From Methylopila sp. 73B (GTDB lineage: Bacteria; Pseudomonadota; Alphaproteobacteria; Rhizobiales; Methylopilaceae): 64,000 nucleotides of DNA. The stretch is from assembly GCF_000526315.1 (NCBI RefSeq), contig NZ_JAFV01000001.1, forward strand, positions 992,001 through 1,056,000, written 5' to 3'. The notes below the pieces were generated by a model that saw only the letters and a program-made list of their open reading frames with translations, was not told the origin of the DNA and did not search any database. Position numbers and translations under genes: made by a program. Below, one piece after another: positions 7,858 through 16,347 of this stretch. Position 1 is the stretch's first letter. Every line of letters begins with the position of its first letter.

Positions 7858-9456
7858 GTGACCCGCGAGCGGGTCTATCTGTTCGATACGACGCTGCGCG
7901 ACGGCGCGCAGACGGCGGGGGTCGACTTTACGCTCGCGGACAAGATGGCGGTGGCGACGACGCTCGACCGCCTGGGCGTCGACTATGTCGAGGGCGGCTA
8001 CCCCGGCGCGAACCCCACCGACACGGCGTTCTTCTCGGAGAACCGCACCACGCGGGCGACCTTCGTCGCCTTCGGCATGACGAAGCGGGCGGGGCGGTCG
8101 GTCGAGAACGACCCCGGCCTGCAGGGCGTGCTGCAGGCGAAGGCCGCCGCCTGCTGCTTCGTGGGCAAGAGCTGGGATTTCCATGTGGTCCATGCCTTGG
8201 GGATCACGCTCGAGGAGAACATCGGGCAGATCCGCGAGACCGTCGCCGCCGCGATCGAGGCGGGGCGCGAGGCGATGATCGACTGCGAGCATTTCTTCGA
8301 TGGCTACAAGGCGAACCCGGACTATGCGCTGGCCTGCGCCAAGGCGGCCTACGACGCCGGCGCGCGCTGGGTGGTGCTGTGCGACACCAACGGCGGCACG
8401 ACGCCGGACGAGGTCGCGGCGATCGTGGCGAAGGCCAAGGCGGTCGTGCCAGGCGAGAACCTCGGCATCCACGCCCACGACGACATGGGCCTCGCTGTGG
8501 CGAACTCGCTCGCGGCGGTCGACGCGGGCGTGCGGCAGATCCAGGGCGCGTTGAACGGTCTGGGCGAGCGCTGCGGCAACGCCAACCTCGCGACGCTGAT
8601 CCCTACGCTGAAGCTCAAGCCGGACTACGCCGAACGGTTCGAAATCGGCGTGTCGGACGAGGGTCTCGCGACGCTTACGCAGCTGTCCCGCGCCTTCGAC
8701 GAGCTGCTGAACCGGCCGTCGAACCGGCACGCGCCCTACGTCGGCGCGAACGCTTTCGCGACCAAGGCGGGCATCCACGCCTCCGCGATTCTGAAAGATC
8801 CCCGCACCTACGAGCACGTCGCGCCGGAATCCGTCGGCAACCACCGGCGGCTGCTGGTGTCCGACCAGGGCGGCAAGTCGAACCTCGTGTCGGAGCTGGC
8901 GCGCATCGGGGTCGAGGTCGGCAAGGCGGACCCGCGGCTCGATCGGCTGCTCGCCGAAGTGAAGCGACGCGAGGCCGAGGGCTACGCCTACGAGGGGGCC
9001 GACGCCTCCTTCGCGCTCCTCGCCAACCGCGCGCTCGGCCGCGTGCCCGACTTCTTCACGATCGAGAGCTTCCGCGTGATGGTGGAGCGCCGTCACAACG
9101 CGCTGGGCGAACTCGTCACCATGTCCGAGGCGGTGGTGAAGCTGACGGTCGACGGCGAGACGCTGATCACGGCCGCCGAGGGCAACGGTCCGATAAACGC
9201 GCTCGACGTGGCGCTCCGCAAGGATCTCGGTCGCTACCAGCCCTACATCGCCGACCTTAGGCTCACGGACTACAAGGTCCGCATCCTGAACGGCGGCACC
9301 GAAGCCGTGACCCGCGTCCTGATAGAGTCGACCGACGGCGGCGGCGTCGTTTGGACCACGGTCGGCGTGTCCCCCAACATCATCGACGCCTCGTTCGAGG
9401 CGCTGGTCGACAGCCTGACCTACAAGCTGTTGAAGGCGGGCGCGCCCGCGCCGTAA
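7858..9456 (+). CDS. cimA: (R)-citramalate synthase
   Basis: 532 residues with the HMGL-like TIM barrel (about residues 1-280), beginning VYLFDTTLRDGAQTAGVDFT, and a C-terminal LeuA allosteric regulatory domain (about 390-525). The family condenses pyruvate and acetyl-CoA to citramalate for threonine-independent isoleucine synthesis. The EGGYPGANPTD segment and the GLGERCGNANL metal-binding stretch are typical of CimA rather than LeuA. It starts at GTG, 10 bases after cysS, suggesting co-transcription. Isopropylmalate or homocitrate synthase are less likely alternatives. Confidence 0.92.
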   Translation: MTRERVYLFDTTLRDGAQTAGVDFTLADKMAVATTLDRLGVDYVEGGYPGANPTDTAFFSENRTTRATFVAFGMTKRAGRSVENDPGLQGVLQAKAAACCFVGKSWDFHVVHALGITLEENIGQIRETVAAAIEAGREAMIDCEHFFDGYKANPDYALACAKAAYDAGARWVVLCDTNGGTTPDEVAAIVAKAKAVVPGENLGIHAHDDMGLAVANSLAAVDAGVRQIQGALNGLGERCGNANLATLIPTLKLKPDYAERFEIGVSDEGLATLTQLSRAFDELLNRPSNRHAPYVGANAFATKAGIHASAILKDPRTYEHVAPESVGNHRRLLVSDQGGKSNLVSELARIGVEVGKADPRLDRLLAEVKRREAEGYAYEGADASFALLANRALGRVPDFFTIESFRVMVERRHNALGELVTMSEAVVKLTVDGETLITAAEGNGPINALDVALRKDLGRYQPYIADLRLTDYKVRILNGGTEAVTRVLIESTDGGGVVWTTVGVSPNIIDASFEALVDSLTYKLLKAGAPAP

Positions 9457-9459
9457 GGC

Positions 9460-9480
9460 GCGATCCGCCGGATCGCCTTT
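9460..9480 (+). terminator. Possible terminator after cimA
   Basis: Perfect 7-base arms GCGATCC / GGATCGC around a 3-base loop, followed by CTTT, directly after the cimA stop and before a convergent gene. The T-tract is weak. Confidence 0.45.
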
Positions 9481-9574
9481 GCCGACCGCTGTCGTTTGAC
9501 AACGCCACGCTCGCCGAGCCCCGTCGAAAACGAACGGACGGCGGCGAGAGCGCAGCGCTGCAAGCCGGCCCCGG

Positions 9575-10255
9575 TTAGCCCTCGTAGCCCGCGGCTTTCA
9601 GCGGCTCGGAGGAAAATTGGCGACGGTGCAGGATGACGGTGACGAGCGTCGTCGTCACGAGCAGCGCCCAAGGGCTGACGAACCAGCCGATGTAGGCCAG
9701 CGAGAAGAACAGACCGCGCAGGCCTCGGTTGAAGTGGCGTCCGGCTTCGATGTTCATCCGTGCGGCGCGCTCGAGCGCGACGGCCATTTCGGGCGTATCG
9801 ATCTCATCGTGCGGCGGGGCGCAGACCACGAGGATTGAGCCGTAGTTGAACAGCCGGTAGGCCCAGACGAACTTGAAGAAAGCGTAGACGAGGATGGCGG
9901 CGAGGCCGAGGATCTTCGCGTCGTAGACCTCGCGCGTGGTCACGAGGCCGAAGGGCAGGGCGGCGAACACCTCGACCGCCTCGCTGCTTGCGCCGAGAGC
10001 CGCCAGCGCGCCGCCGATCGCGATCAACGAGGTCGAGGCGAAGAACGCCGAGCCGTTCTGGAGCCCCTGCATCGTGATCGAATCGGGCATGCGGTTCTCG
10101 CGCGCCGCCATCCGCCGCATCCAGTCCCTGCGCCGTTCGGCCATCACGGAGTTCAGGCTGCGCCCCGACCGCTCCGACCAAGTGTAGTGGCCGAACCAGA
10201 CGATGAGGAAATAGATCACGGCGACGATGTCGAGCGGCGAGCCGGTCAAGGTCAT
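9575..10255 (-). CDS. DUF599 family membrane protein
   Basis: 226-residue integral membrane protein. Hydrophobic segments are visible near residues 5-22 (DIVAVIYFLIVWFGHYTW), 75-95, 120-140 and 185-215. The WSERSGRSLNSVMAERRRDWMRRMA and MPDSITMQGLQNGSAFFASTSL blocks are the conserved features of DUF599. The function of this family is unknown. The start at 10255 matches the family opening; upstream in-frame sequence is alanine/arginine-rich shadow. The convergent cimA gene ends 118 bases away. Confidence 0.85.
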   Translation of the reverse strand: MTLTGSPLDIVAVIYFLIVWFGHYTWSERSGRSLNSVMAERRRDWMRRMAARENRMPDSITMQGLQNGSAFFASTSLIAIGGALAALGASSEAVEVFAALPFGLVTTREVYDAKILGLAAILVYAFFKFVWAYRLFNYGSILVVCAPPHDEIDTPEMAVALERAARMNIEAGRHFNRGLRGLFFSLAYIGWFVSPWALLVTTTLVTVILHRRQFSSEPLKAAGYEG

Positions 10256-10304
10256 GGCCGGGAGTTTAAACGCGGCGCCCGGCGGGTGCGCAATGGCGCC
10301 CGGT

Positions 10305-10742
10305 TCACAGCAGGCCGAGGGAGCGGAGCTCGGCCACGAGGTGCGGAGGGAGGCCAGGCGCGGCGGCTTCGTCCGTCGCGACGTCCTTCGGCGCATCGGC
10401 GTCCGGCAGGTAGCGCCACCCCTGAAACGGACGCCGCGGCGCGGGACGCGTGGCGATCAGCTCCGGCGACAGCACCAGGTCGCACCGTTCGATCCCGTCG
10501 GCGCCTTTGGAGGAGCGAAGGTCGACGAGTGGCTGCCGGACAAGGATGACGCCTTTGATAACCCAGAAGAGCGAGCCGCCGTCGAGCAGTTCGGCGGCGC
10601 GCTTCGGCGCCATCCGGGTGGTGTGGATCTGCTCTTCGGGCAGTCCGCGCCGCCGCTTTTCGGCCATGCGCTCCACGATCCACGACCGCAGATCCTCGAC
10701 CGAATCGCAGCCGACGCAGAGTTTCTGGAGGTGGAGCGGCAT
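10305..10742 (-). CDS. DUF1489 family protein
   Basis: 145 residues starting MPLHLQKLCVGCDSVEDLRSW, the characteristic opening of DUF1489, a family conserved across alphaproteobacteria with no known function. The HTTRMAPKRAAELLDGGSLFWVIKG and LVRQPLVDLR blocks also match. No signal peptide or membrane segment is visible. It precedes the DUF599 gene on the same strand with a 49-base gap. Confidence 0.88.
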   Translation of the reverse strand: MPLHLQKLCVGCDSVEDLRSWIVERMAEKRRRGLPEEQIHTTRMAPKRAAELLDGGSLFWVIKGVILVRQPLVDLRSSKGADGIERCDLVLSPELIATRPAPRRPFQGWRYLPDADAPKDVATDEAAAPGLPPHLVAELRSLGLL

Positions 10743-10841
10743 CAGGTTCTCACGGGCGGCGACGTCGCCACCTTAGCCCTCCACGCCCCTGCGCGAAGCG
10801 CCGAGTTAGACGCGTCCACAACAGAGCAGGGATGGCCGCGC

Positions 10842-11276
10842 TCAGATGCCTGGAGCGCGCTGCCAGCCGGACACGTCGAGCTTGTTTCGCAGGCCCTTGC
10901 AGGGCTGCACCGTGACGCCGGGCACCACCGGCACGCGGCGCCGGTTCGCCTCCGACAGGCCGCGCATCGTCTCCGCGCAGGCGATGATCGTGAGGCCCGG
11001 GGCTTTCAGCCGCCCGATGTCGCGCTGGACGGTGGTCGTGCCGGGGATCACGGAGATGACGCCCCGGTTCGCGAGGATCAGGTTGAACTTCCGGCCGCGT
11101 CCGCTTCTGACGAAATCCGAGCCGGCCCGCAGCGCGCGCTGGAACGCCGCGGGATCGTGGTTCTCGATGGTCGCGTACTGCTCGTCGCCCGGCGCAGCGG
11201 AAGCAGGCGCGGCGAAGCCGAGCAGCAGCGCCGCCGCGACGAGACCCGCGGGGGACAGGAAATGCAAAACTCGCAT
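10842..11276 (-). CDS. Secreted DsrE/DsrF-like protein
   Basis: 144 residues with a cleavable signal peptide: positive start, hydrophobic LVAAALLLGFAA and an AxA-type site near residues 21-25. The mature part (NLILANRGVISVIPGT, LKAPGLTIIACAETMRGLSE, VVPGVTVQPCKG) follows the pattern of DsrE/DsrF-like sulfur-relay folds found in periplasmic proteins of uncertain role. A single cysteine in IIACAET occupies the usual position. Start at the ATG at 11276, where the signal peptide begins. bamE lies upstream on the same strand. Confidence 0.7.
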   Translation of the reverse strand: MRVLHFLSPAGLVAAALLLGFAAPASAAPGDEQYATIENHDPAAFQRALRAGSDFVRSGRGRKFNLILANRGVISVIPGTTTVQRDIGRLKAPGLTIIACAETMRGLSEANRRRVPVVPGVTVQPCKGLRNKLDVSGWQRAPGI

Positions 11277-11320
11277 GGGCGTCCTCCGGACGAAGGGGGC
11301 GATCTGCGTCGCACTCCCGA

Positions 11321-11782
11321 TCATTCCTCGTTCGAGAGCAGGCCCCTGAAGACATGCTCCAGGAAGTTGCGCTCCTGTCCGGCGGTCGGCGTGACTTCGC
11401 CGATGAAGTCGAACAGGCGTCCGTCCTTCAGGCCGAAATTGGCGATTCGCTGAACGCGGCGATTTTGGTCGAAGTAGACCGCGACCACGCGTTGATCGGT
11501 GATCGTCGGGTTCATGAAGGCGACAGAGCGCTTGGTCGTCTGGGAGATGTAGTAATAGACCTCGCCCTTCAGGGTGGCCGTCGTCGACGGCGTCCCGAGC
11601 ACCACGAGCACCTGCTCCTGGCTCGAGCCTACGGGCACCTGCTGCAGCGAACTCTCGGAGAGGACGTAACCCTTCTGCTGCGTCTCGGCGCAGCCGGCGA
11701 GCGCGACTGAGGCCAGTCCGAGAGCGAGCGTCGCCGCGGCGGCGCGCCCAGCGGCGGTCGTCTTCCCAAGCGAGATCGGCAT
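11321..11782 (-). CDS. bamE: Outer membrane protein assembly factor BamE (lipoprotein)
   Basis: 153-residue SmpA/OmlA-family lipoprotein, part of the BAM complex that inserts beta-barrel proteins into the outer membrane. A lipobox (LAGC) places the lipidated cysteine at residue 31. The motifs VPVGSSQEQVLVVLGTPSTT and a later VYYYISQTT strand are the conserved BamE core. It is divergent from the cytochrome bc1 chaperone gene, a usual alphaproteobacterial neighbour, with a 172-base shared promoter region. Confidence 0.9.
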   Translation of the reverse strand: MPISLGKTTAAGRAAAATLALGLASVALAGCAETQQKGYVLSESSLQQVPVGSSQEQVLVVLGTPSTTATLKGEVYYYISQTTKRSVAFMNPTITDQRVVAVYFDQNRRVQRIANFGLKDGRLFDFIGEVTPTAGQERNFLEHVFRGLLSNEE

Positions 11783-11954
11783 GTCCTGGACTTCCTCCCG
11801 AAACGCGGCACGCGAAGCTCATGGCGGGTCGACGCGTCCGTCGCCGGACTTGTGCCTCCGCCGCACTTGGCGTAACCCGCGGAACGGCCCAGTTCAACAG
11901 GCGAAAGCGGCTGCGGTTCGCAGGCGCGCGGCAGTTCGAAGGCGACGACGGGCG

Positions 11955-12497
11955 ATGGTGTTTGGTCTGTTCCAGCGGCGCGACGCGCCGACGCCGTCCG
12001 CGACCGAGCGCGTCTACGGCTTGATTGTCGCCCGGGCGCGCGCGCCGTTCTTCTATCGAGAGCTCGGCGTGCCCGACACGGTGATGGGCCGCTACGAGAT
12101 GATCGTGTTGCACGCCTTCTTGTATTTTCACCGGCTTAAGGTCGCCGAGCCCGCGGCGAAGGACGCGGCGCAGGAGGTTTTCGACCTGATGTTCGCGGAG
12201 ACGGACTCCGCGCTTCGCGAGATTGGCGTCGGCGACCTGACGGTCCCCAAGCGGATCAAAAGCATGGCCGGCGTGTTCTATGCGCGCGCTGCCGCCTATG
12301 AAGCGGCCCTGACGTCAGCCGATGACGCGGAGCTGATTGCGGCGCTCGCGGCAGGGCCGTTCGAAGGCGCTGACGCGACGGGCGCGCGGCCGCTCGCGCG
12401 CTACCTTCGTGCGTCGGTGGATGCGCTCGCCACGCAATCTGTTCTCGCGCTTGTTCAAACCGGACCCACGTTCCCCCAGGCGGAGGCCTCAACTTGA
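11955..12497 (+). CDS. Ubiquinol-cytochrome c chaperone family protein
   Basis: 180 residues of the Cbp3/UQCC1-like family (ubiquinol-cytochrome C chaperone). The conserved core is ERVYGLIVARARAPFFYRELGVPDT, then MIVLHAFLYFHRL and the FDLMFAETDSALREIGVGDLTVPKRIKSMAGVFYARAAAY block. In mitochondria the family helps cytochrome b assembly; the bacterial role is inferred. Starts at the ATG at 11955. Its last codons overlap the TTG start of the yceD-type gene by four bases. Confidence 0.88.
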   Translation: MVFGLFQRRDAPTPSATERVYGLIVARARAPFFYRELGVPDTVMGRYEMIVLHAFLYFHRLKVAEPAAKDAAQEVFDLMFAETDSALREIGVGDLTVPKRIKSMAGVFYARAAAYEAALTSADDAELIAALAAGPFEGADATGARPLARYLRASVDALATQSVLALVQTGPTFPQAEAST

Positions 12498-13021
12498 CCG
12501 CATCGCCCTTGTCCCGCCAGATCGCCGTGGTCGACGTCGGCCCGAACGGCCTGACCATGGACATCGTCGCCGACGAGGCCGAGCGGGCCGCTTTGGCGCA
12601 GGCCAACGAGGCGGTCGCGGTCGAAGAGCTGCGGGCCGGCGTCACGGTGCGGCCTTTCGGCAAGGACGGCGTCGCCGTCGCGGGGCGCGTCGACGCCAAG
12701 GTCCAGCGCATCTGCGTCGTGACGCTCGAGCCGTTCGTCGAGATCGTCAGCGAGCCGATCGACATCCGTTTCGCCCCGGCGGCCGAGGTCGCCGCGGTCG
12801 AGGACGGCGGCGAGATCGAACTTGGGCCGAACGATCCGCCGGACCCCTTCGTGGGCGGCGTGATCGACGTGGGCGCCGTCGTGTCCGAGTTCCTGACGCT
12901 CGGCCTCGATCCTTATCCGCGCAAGCCCGGCGCGACCTTCGAGCAGCCCTCGGGCCTGGATGGCGAAGGATCGCCGTTCGCCGAACTCCGCAAGCTCAAG
13001 CGGCCCGATGACGGCGGCTAA
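12494..13021 (+). CDS. yceD: YceD-type DUF177 protein (23S rRNA accumulation protein family)
   Basis: 175 residues of the DUF177/YceD family, here starting with TTG and overlapping the preceding gene by four bases. The [22 protein letters not shown] block and the C-terminal DPYPRKPGA ending are conserved. E. coli YceD is linked to 23S rRNA accumulation. The usual enterobacterial rpmF gene is not between it and plsX, as is normal for alphaproteobacteria. Confidence 0.87.
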   Translation: MTASPLSRQIAVVDVGPNGLTMDIVADEAERAALAQANEAVAVEELRAGVTVRPFGKDGVAVAGRVDAKVQRICVVTLEPFVEIVSEPIDIRFAPAAEVAAVEDGGEIELGPNDPPDPFVGGVIDVGAVVSEFLTLGLDPYPRKPGATFEQPSGLDGEGSPFAELRKLKRPDDGG

Positions 13022-13136
13022 GCGCAACGTCCGCCGAGGGTTGCCACCCCGTCGCCAACCGTTATGGTCCGCGCGCGCCGCGCTCCCCCGGGGCGTTTTG
13101 GCCGCGCCCGCTGAAAGATCTCGTCTTCTGCGCCCC

Positions 13137-14198
13137 ATGACCGACACAGTCCGCCTCGCCCTCGACGCCATGGGCGGCGACCATGGCCCCTCCGTCGTCG
13201 TGCCGGGCGCCGCGCTCGCGCTCGCCCGCAAACCGGACATGACGTTCCTGTTCGTCGGCGACGAAGCGAAGATCCGCCCGCTCGTCGACGCCGAACCACG
13301 GCTCGCCGGGCGCTGCGAGATCCTGCACACCGACGTCGCCGTGCGCATGGACGACAAGCCCAGCGTCGCGCTTCGCAAGGGGCGGTGGAAATCCTCGATG
13401 TGGCTCGCGCTCGACGCGGTGAAGACGCATCGCTCCGACGCCGTCGTCTCGGCCGGCAACACCGGCGCGCTGATGGCCATGTCCCGATTCTGCCTGCGGA
13501 TGATGGCGGACGTCGAACGCCCGGCGATCGCAGCGATTTGGCCCACGCTCCGCGGCGAAAGCATCGTGCTCGACGTCGGGGCGACCATCGGCGCCGACGC
13601 CCGCCAGCTCGTCGATTTCGCGGTGATGGGCTCCGCCATGGCGCGAATCCTGTTCGACCTCGATCGGCCGACGGTCGCGTTGCTCAACGTTGGCGTGGAG
13701 GAGATCAAGGGCGTCGAGCAGGTCAAGGAGGCCGCCCGCATCCTGCGCGAGGAGGATTTCCCTGCTCTCGACTTCCGCGGCTTCGTCGAGGGCGACGACC
13801 TCGGCAAGGGCACGGTCGACGTCGTGGTGACGGAGGGCTTCTCCGGCAACATCGCCCTCAAGACGGCGGAGGGGACGGCACGGCAGATCGCGGAATATCT
13901 TCGCTCGGCCATGGGCCGCACGTGGCTGTCGAAGCTGGGCTACCTGCTCGCGCGCGGGGCCTTCGACACGCTCAAGGAAAAGATGGATCCCCGGAAGGTG
14001 AACGGCGGCGTGTTTCTCGGTCTCGACGGCGTGGTGATCAAGAGCCACGGCGGGACCGACGCCGAGGGTTTCGCCTCCGCGGTCGAGGTTGGGTATGAAA
14101 TGGTGCGGTACGATCTGATGACGAAGATCCGGCAGGGGCTGCTTCACGACCACGGCGCCGACGCGTCGCCGGCGTCTCTCGCGGGAGCGGCGTCGTGA
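13137..14198 (+). CDS. plsX: Phosphate acyltransferase PlsX
   Basis: PlsX converts acyl-ACP plus phosphate to acyl-phosphate for phospholipid synthesis. The start at 13137 gives 353 residues beginning with the hallmark [12 protein letters not shown]. Further conserved stretches are [29 protein letters not shown] (usually GANVDCxP in other species, so somewhat divergent), [17 protein letters not shown] and the C-terminal [14 protein letters not shown]. It lies 115 bases after yceD and overlaps fabH by four bases. Confidence 0.95.
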   Translation: MTDTVRLALDAMGGDHGPSVVVPGAALALARKPDMTFLFVGDEAKIRPLVDAEPRLAGRCEILHTDVAVRMDDKPSVALRKGRWKSSMWLALDAVKTHRSDAVVSAGNTGALMAMSRFCLRMMADVERPAIAAIWPTLRGESIVLDVGATIGADARQLVDFAVMGSAMARILFDLDRPTVALLNVGVEEIKGVEQVKEAARILREEDFPALDFRGFVEGDDLGKGTVDVVVTEGFSGNIALKTAEGTARQIAEYLRSAMGRTWLSKLGYLLARGAFDTLKEKMDPRKVNGGVFLGLDGVVIKSHGGTDAEGFASAVEVGYEMVRYDLMTKIRQGLLHDHGADASPASLAGAAS

Positions 14199-15172
14199 GC
14201 CGCATACGGTCCGTGGTGCGCGGTTGCGGGGCGTATCTGCCCTCGGAGGTGCTGACGAACGCCGACCTTGCGAAGACCGTCGACACGTCGGACGAGTGGA
14301 TCGTCCAGCGCACGGGCATCCGCCAACGCCACATCGCGGCCCATGGTGAAATGACCTCGGATCTCGCCCTCTTCGCCGCGCGCGAGGCGCTCGCGGACGG
14401 GGGCGTCGAGGCGTCGGAGATCGACCTCATCATTCTCGCGACGGCGACCCCGGACAACACCTTTCCGGCGACCGCCACCACCGTGCAGGCGGCGCTCGGC
14501 ATCACGCACGGCTTTGCGTTCGACGTGCAGGCGGTCTGTTCGGGCTTCCTCTATGCGCTCGCGACGGCCGACAAGTTCCTGATCTCCGGCCAGCACAAAC
14601 GCGCGCTGGTCATTGGTTCGGAAACGTTCTCGCGCATTCTCGACTGGACCGACCGCGGCACCTGCGTGCTGTTTGGCGACGGCGCCGGCGCCGTGGTGCT
14701 CGAAGCGCAGGAGCAGCCCGGCGAGAGCAGCGACCGCGGCGTGCTGACGACGCATCTGCGTTCGGACGGCCGCCACAAGAGCAAGCTGTTCGTCGACGGC
14801 GGGCCGTCGTCCACCGGCACGGTCGGCCATCTGCGGATGGAGGGCCGCGAGGTGTTCCGCCACGCCGTCGGCATGATCACCGACGTGATCGAGGACGCCT
14901 TCGCGGCGACTGGCGAGACCGCGGAAAGCATCGACTGGTTCGTTCCCCACCAAGCCAACCGCCGGATCATCGACGCCAGCGCCCAGAAGCTTCACATCGC
15001 GCCGGAGAAGGTGGTGCTGACCGTCGATCACCACGGCAACACCTCGGCCGCCTCGATCCCTCTGGCGCTCGCGGAGGCGCGGGCCGACGGACGCATCAAG
15101 CAGGGCGACCTCGTGCTGCTCGAGGCGATGGGCGGCGGTTTCACGTGGGGATCCGCCCTCGTGCGTTGGTGA
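14195..15172 (+). CDS. fabH: Beta-ketoacyl-ACP synthase III
   Basis: FabH starts type II fatty acid synthesis by condensing acetyl-CoA with malonyl-ACP. The catalytic cysteine is Cys115 in AVCSGF; the His of PHQANRRI and the Asn of [11 protein letters not shown] complete the triad. The length of 325 is typical. A GTG start overlaps the plsX stop codon (GTGA), so translation is probably coupled. Confidence 0.96.
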   Translation: MSRIRSVVRGCGAYLPSEVLTNADLAKTVDTSDEWIVQRTGIRQRHIAAHGEMTSDLALFAAREALADGGVEASEIDLIILATATPDNTFPATATTVQAALGITHGFAFDVQAVCSGFLYALATADKFLISGQHKRALVIGSETFSRILDWTDRGTCVLFGDGAGAVVLEAQEQPGESSDRGVLTTHLRSDGRHKSKLFVDGGPSSTGTVGHLRMEGREVFRHAVGMITDVIEDAFAATGETAESIDWFVPHQANRRIIDASAQKLHIAPEKVVLTVDHHGNTSAASIPLALAEARADGRIKQGDLVLLEAMGGGFTWGSALVRW

Positions 15173-15291
15173 GCGTTCGACGAACGAACGAGCGTGGCAC
15201 GTTGACCATAGCTCACGCGCTGAATAGCCTTTAGCCTCAATAACCTCTCGCCGCGAAAGCGAGAGGGCGGGCGGCCATCCGGGGGAAGCGA

Positions 15292-15642
15292 GTGATGACG
15301 GGGCGCACTGTGACGCGCGCTGATCTGTGCGAGGCGGTCTACCAGAAGGTGGGGCTGTCCCGGACCGAATCGGCGTCTCTGGTCGAAATGGTGCTGGCGG
15401 AGATCGGGGACTGCCTCGAGCGCGGCGAGACCGTGAAGCTGTCGTCGTTCGGCTCGTTCGTGGTGCGCGGCAAGGGCCAGCGCGTCGGCCGGAATCCGAA
15501 AAGCGGCCAGGAAGTTCCCATCCCGCCGCGGCGGGTCATGGTGTTCAAGCCATCGAACATTCTGAAGGATCGCATCAACGGCGGCGGCGACGACGCCAAG
15601 CCCAAGTCGCGCTCGAAAGCCAAGGCGAACGGCGCGGCCTGA
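15292..15642 (+). CDS. ihfA: Integration host factor subunit alpha
   Basis: 116-residue HU/IHF-family DNA-bending protein. The central [22 protein letters not shown] arm is the alpha-subunit signature, and [20 protein letters not shown] precedes it. The C-terminus is longer than E. coli IHF-alpha by a basic [14 protein letters not shown] tail, as in many alphaproteobacteria. A GTG is directly followed by an in-frame ATG; either may start, with GGGGGAAG just upstream. The downstream MerR gene is a conserved neighbour. Confidence 0.93.
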   Translation: MMTGRTVTRADLCEAVYQKVGLSRTESASLVEMVLAEIGDCLERGETVKLSSFGSFVVRGKGQRVGRNPKSGQEVPIPPRRVMVFKPSNILKDRINGGGDDAKPKSRSKAKANGAA

Positions 15643-15657
15643 CGGAAGAGGTGAGCT

Positions 15658-16254
15658 GTGGAGAAGGGCCCCGAAGCCTTCCGCACGATCAGCGAGGTCG
15701 CCGAAGAACTCGGCGTTCCCCAGCACGTGCTGCGCTTCTGGGAGACCCGCTTCCCACAGATCAAGCCGATCAAGCGCGGCGGAGGGCGTCGTTACTACCG
15801 TCCCAACGACGTGGACCTCCTCACCGGCATCAAGCACCTGCTATATGGCGAGGGCTACACGATCCGTGGCGTCCAGCGGATCCTGAGAGAGCAGGGCGGC
15901 CGGAAGGTCGCGGCTTACGCGGACGGCGGCGCGCCTGCGCCCGACGCCGCGGATCAGGACGTGGCGGAAGCGCGCGCCGACCGGGCCGCGGAGGCCGAAG
16001 CGTCGATCGGTCTGCTGGGTCTGCAAGCCGGTCCGGAGCTCTGGGCGCCGCAGCGCCGGCCGCCGTCGGAGCCTCCGCCTGCCGCTCAGGCGGCGCCTCC
16101 CCCGCCCGTCGCGACCCCTGATCGCGTAGACCCTTTGCGGGAGCCGTCTCCGGAGCGTCCGACATCCGCTCTGCCGGAGGGTCATGCGCAGCGGCTGCGG
16201 ACGGCGCTCGCCGAACTCGAAGCCTGCCGTCGTCTGCTCGACGAACGACTTTGA
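15658..16254 (+). CDS. MerR-family transcriptional regulator
   Basis: 198 residues with an N-terminal MerR helix-turn-helix ([26 protein letters not shown], then [15 protein letters not shown]) followed by a wing and an alanine/proline-rich linker. The C-terminus ends in a short helix ([19 protein letters not shown]). No metal-binding cysteines typical of MerR/ZntR are present, so the effector is unknown. GTG start with GAGGTGAG upstream; 15 bases after ihfA, a gene pair conserved in alphaproteobacteria. Confidence 0.88.
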   Translation: MEKGPEAFRTISEVAEELGVPQHVLRFWETRFPQIKPIKRGGGRRYYRPNDVDLLTGIKHLLYGEGYTIRGVQRILREQGGRKVAAYADGGAPAPDAADQDVAEARADRAAEAEASIGLLGLQAGPELWAPQRRPPSEPPPAAQAAPPPPVATPDRVDPLREPSPERPTSALPEGHAQRLRTALAELEACRRLLDERL

Positions 16255-16347
16255 AACTCCACATAGGGTTGCGTACGTGTCGCCCCGCCCGTTAACGGAA
16301 TATGAGTGGTATCCGAGGGGAGATGCGCAGGATGGTGTGGGATTCGA

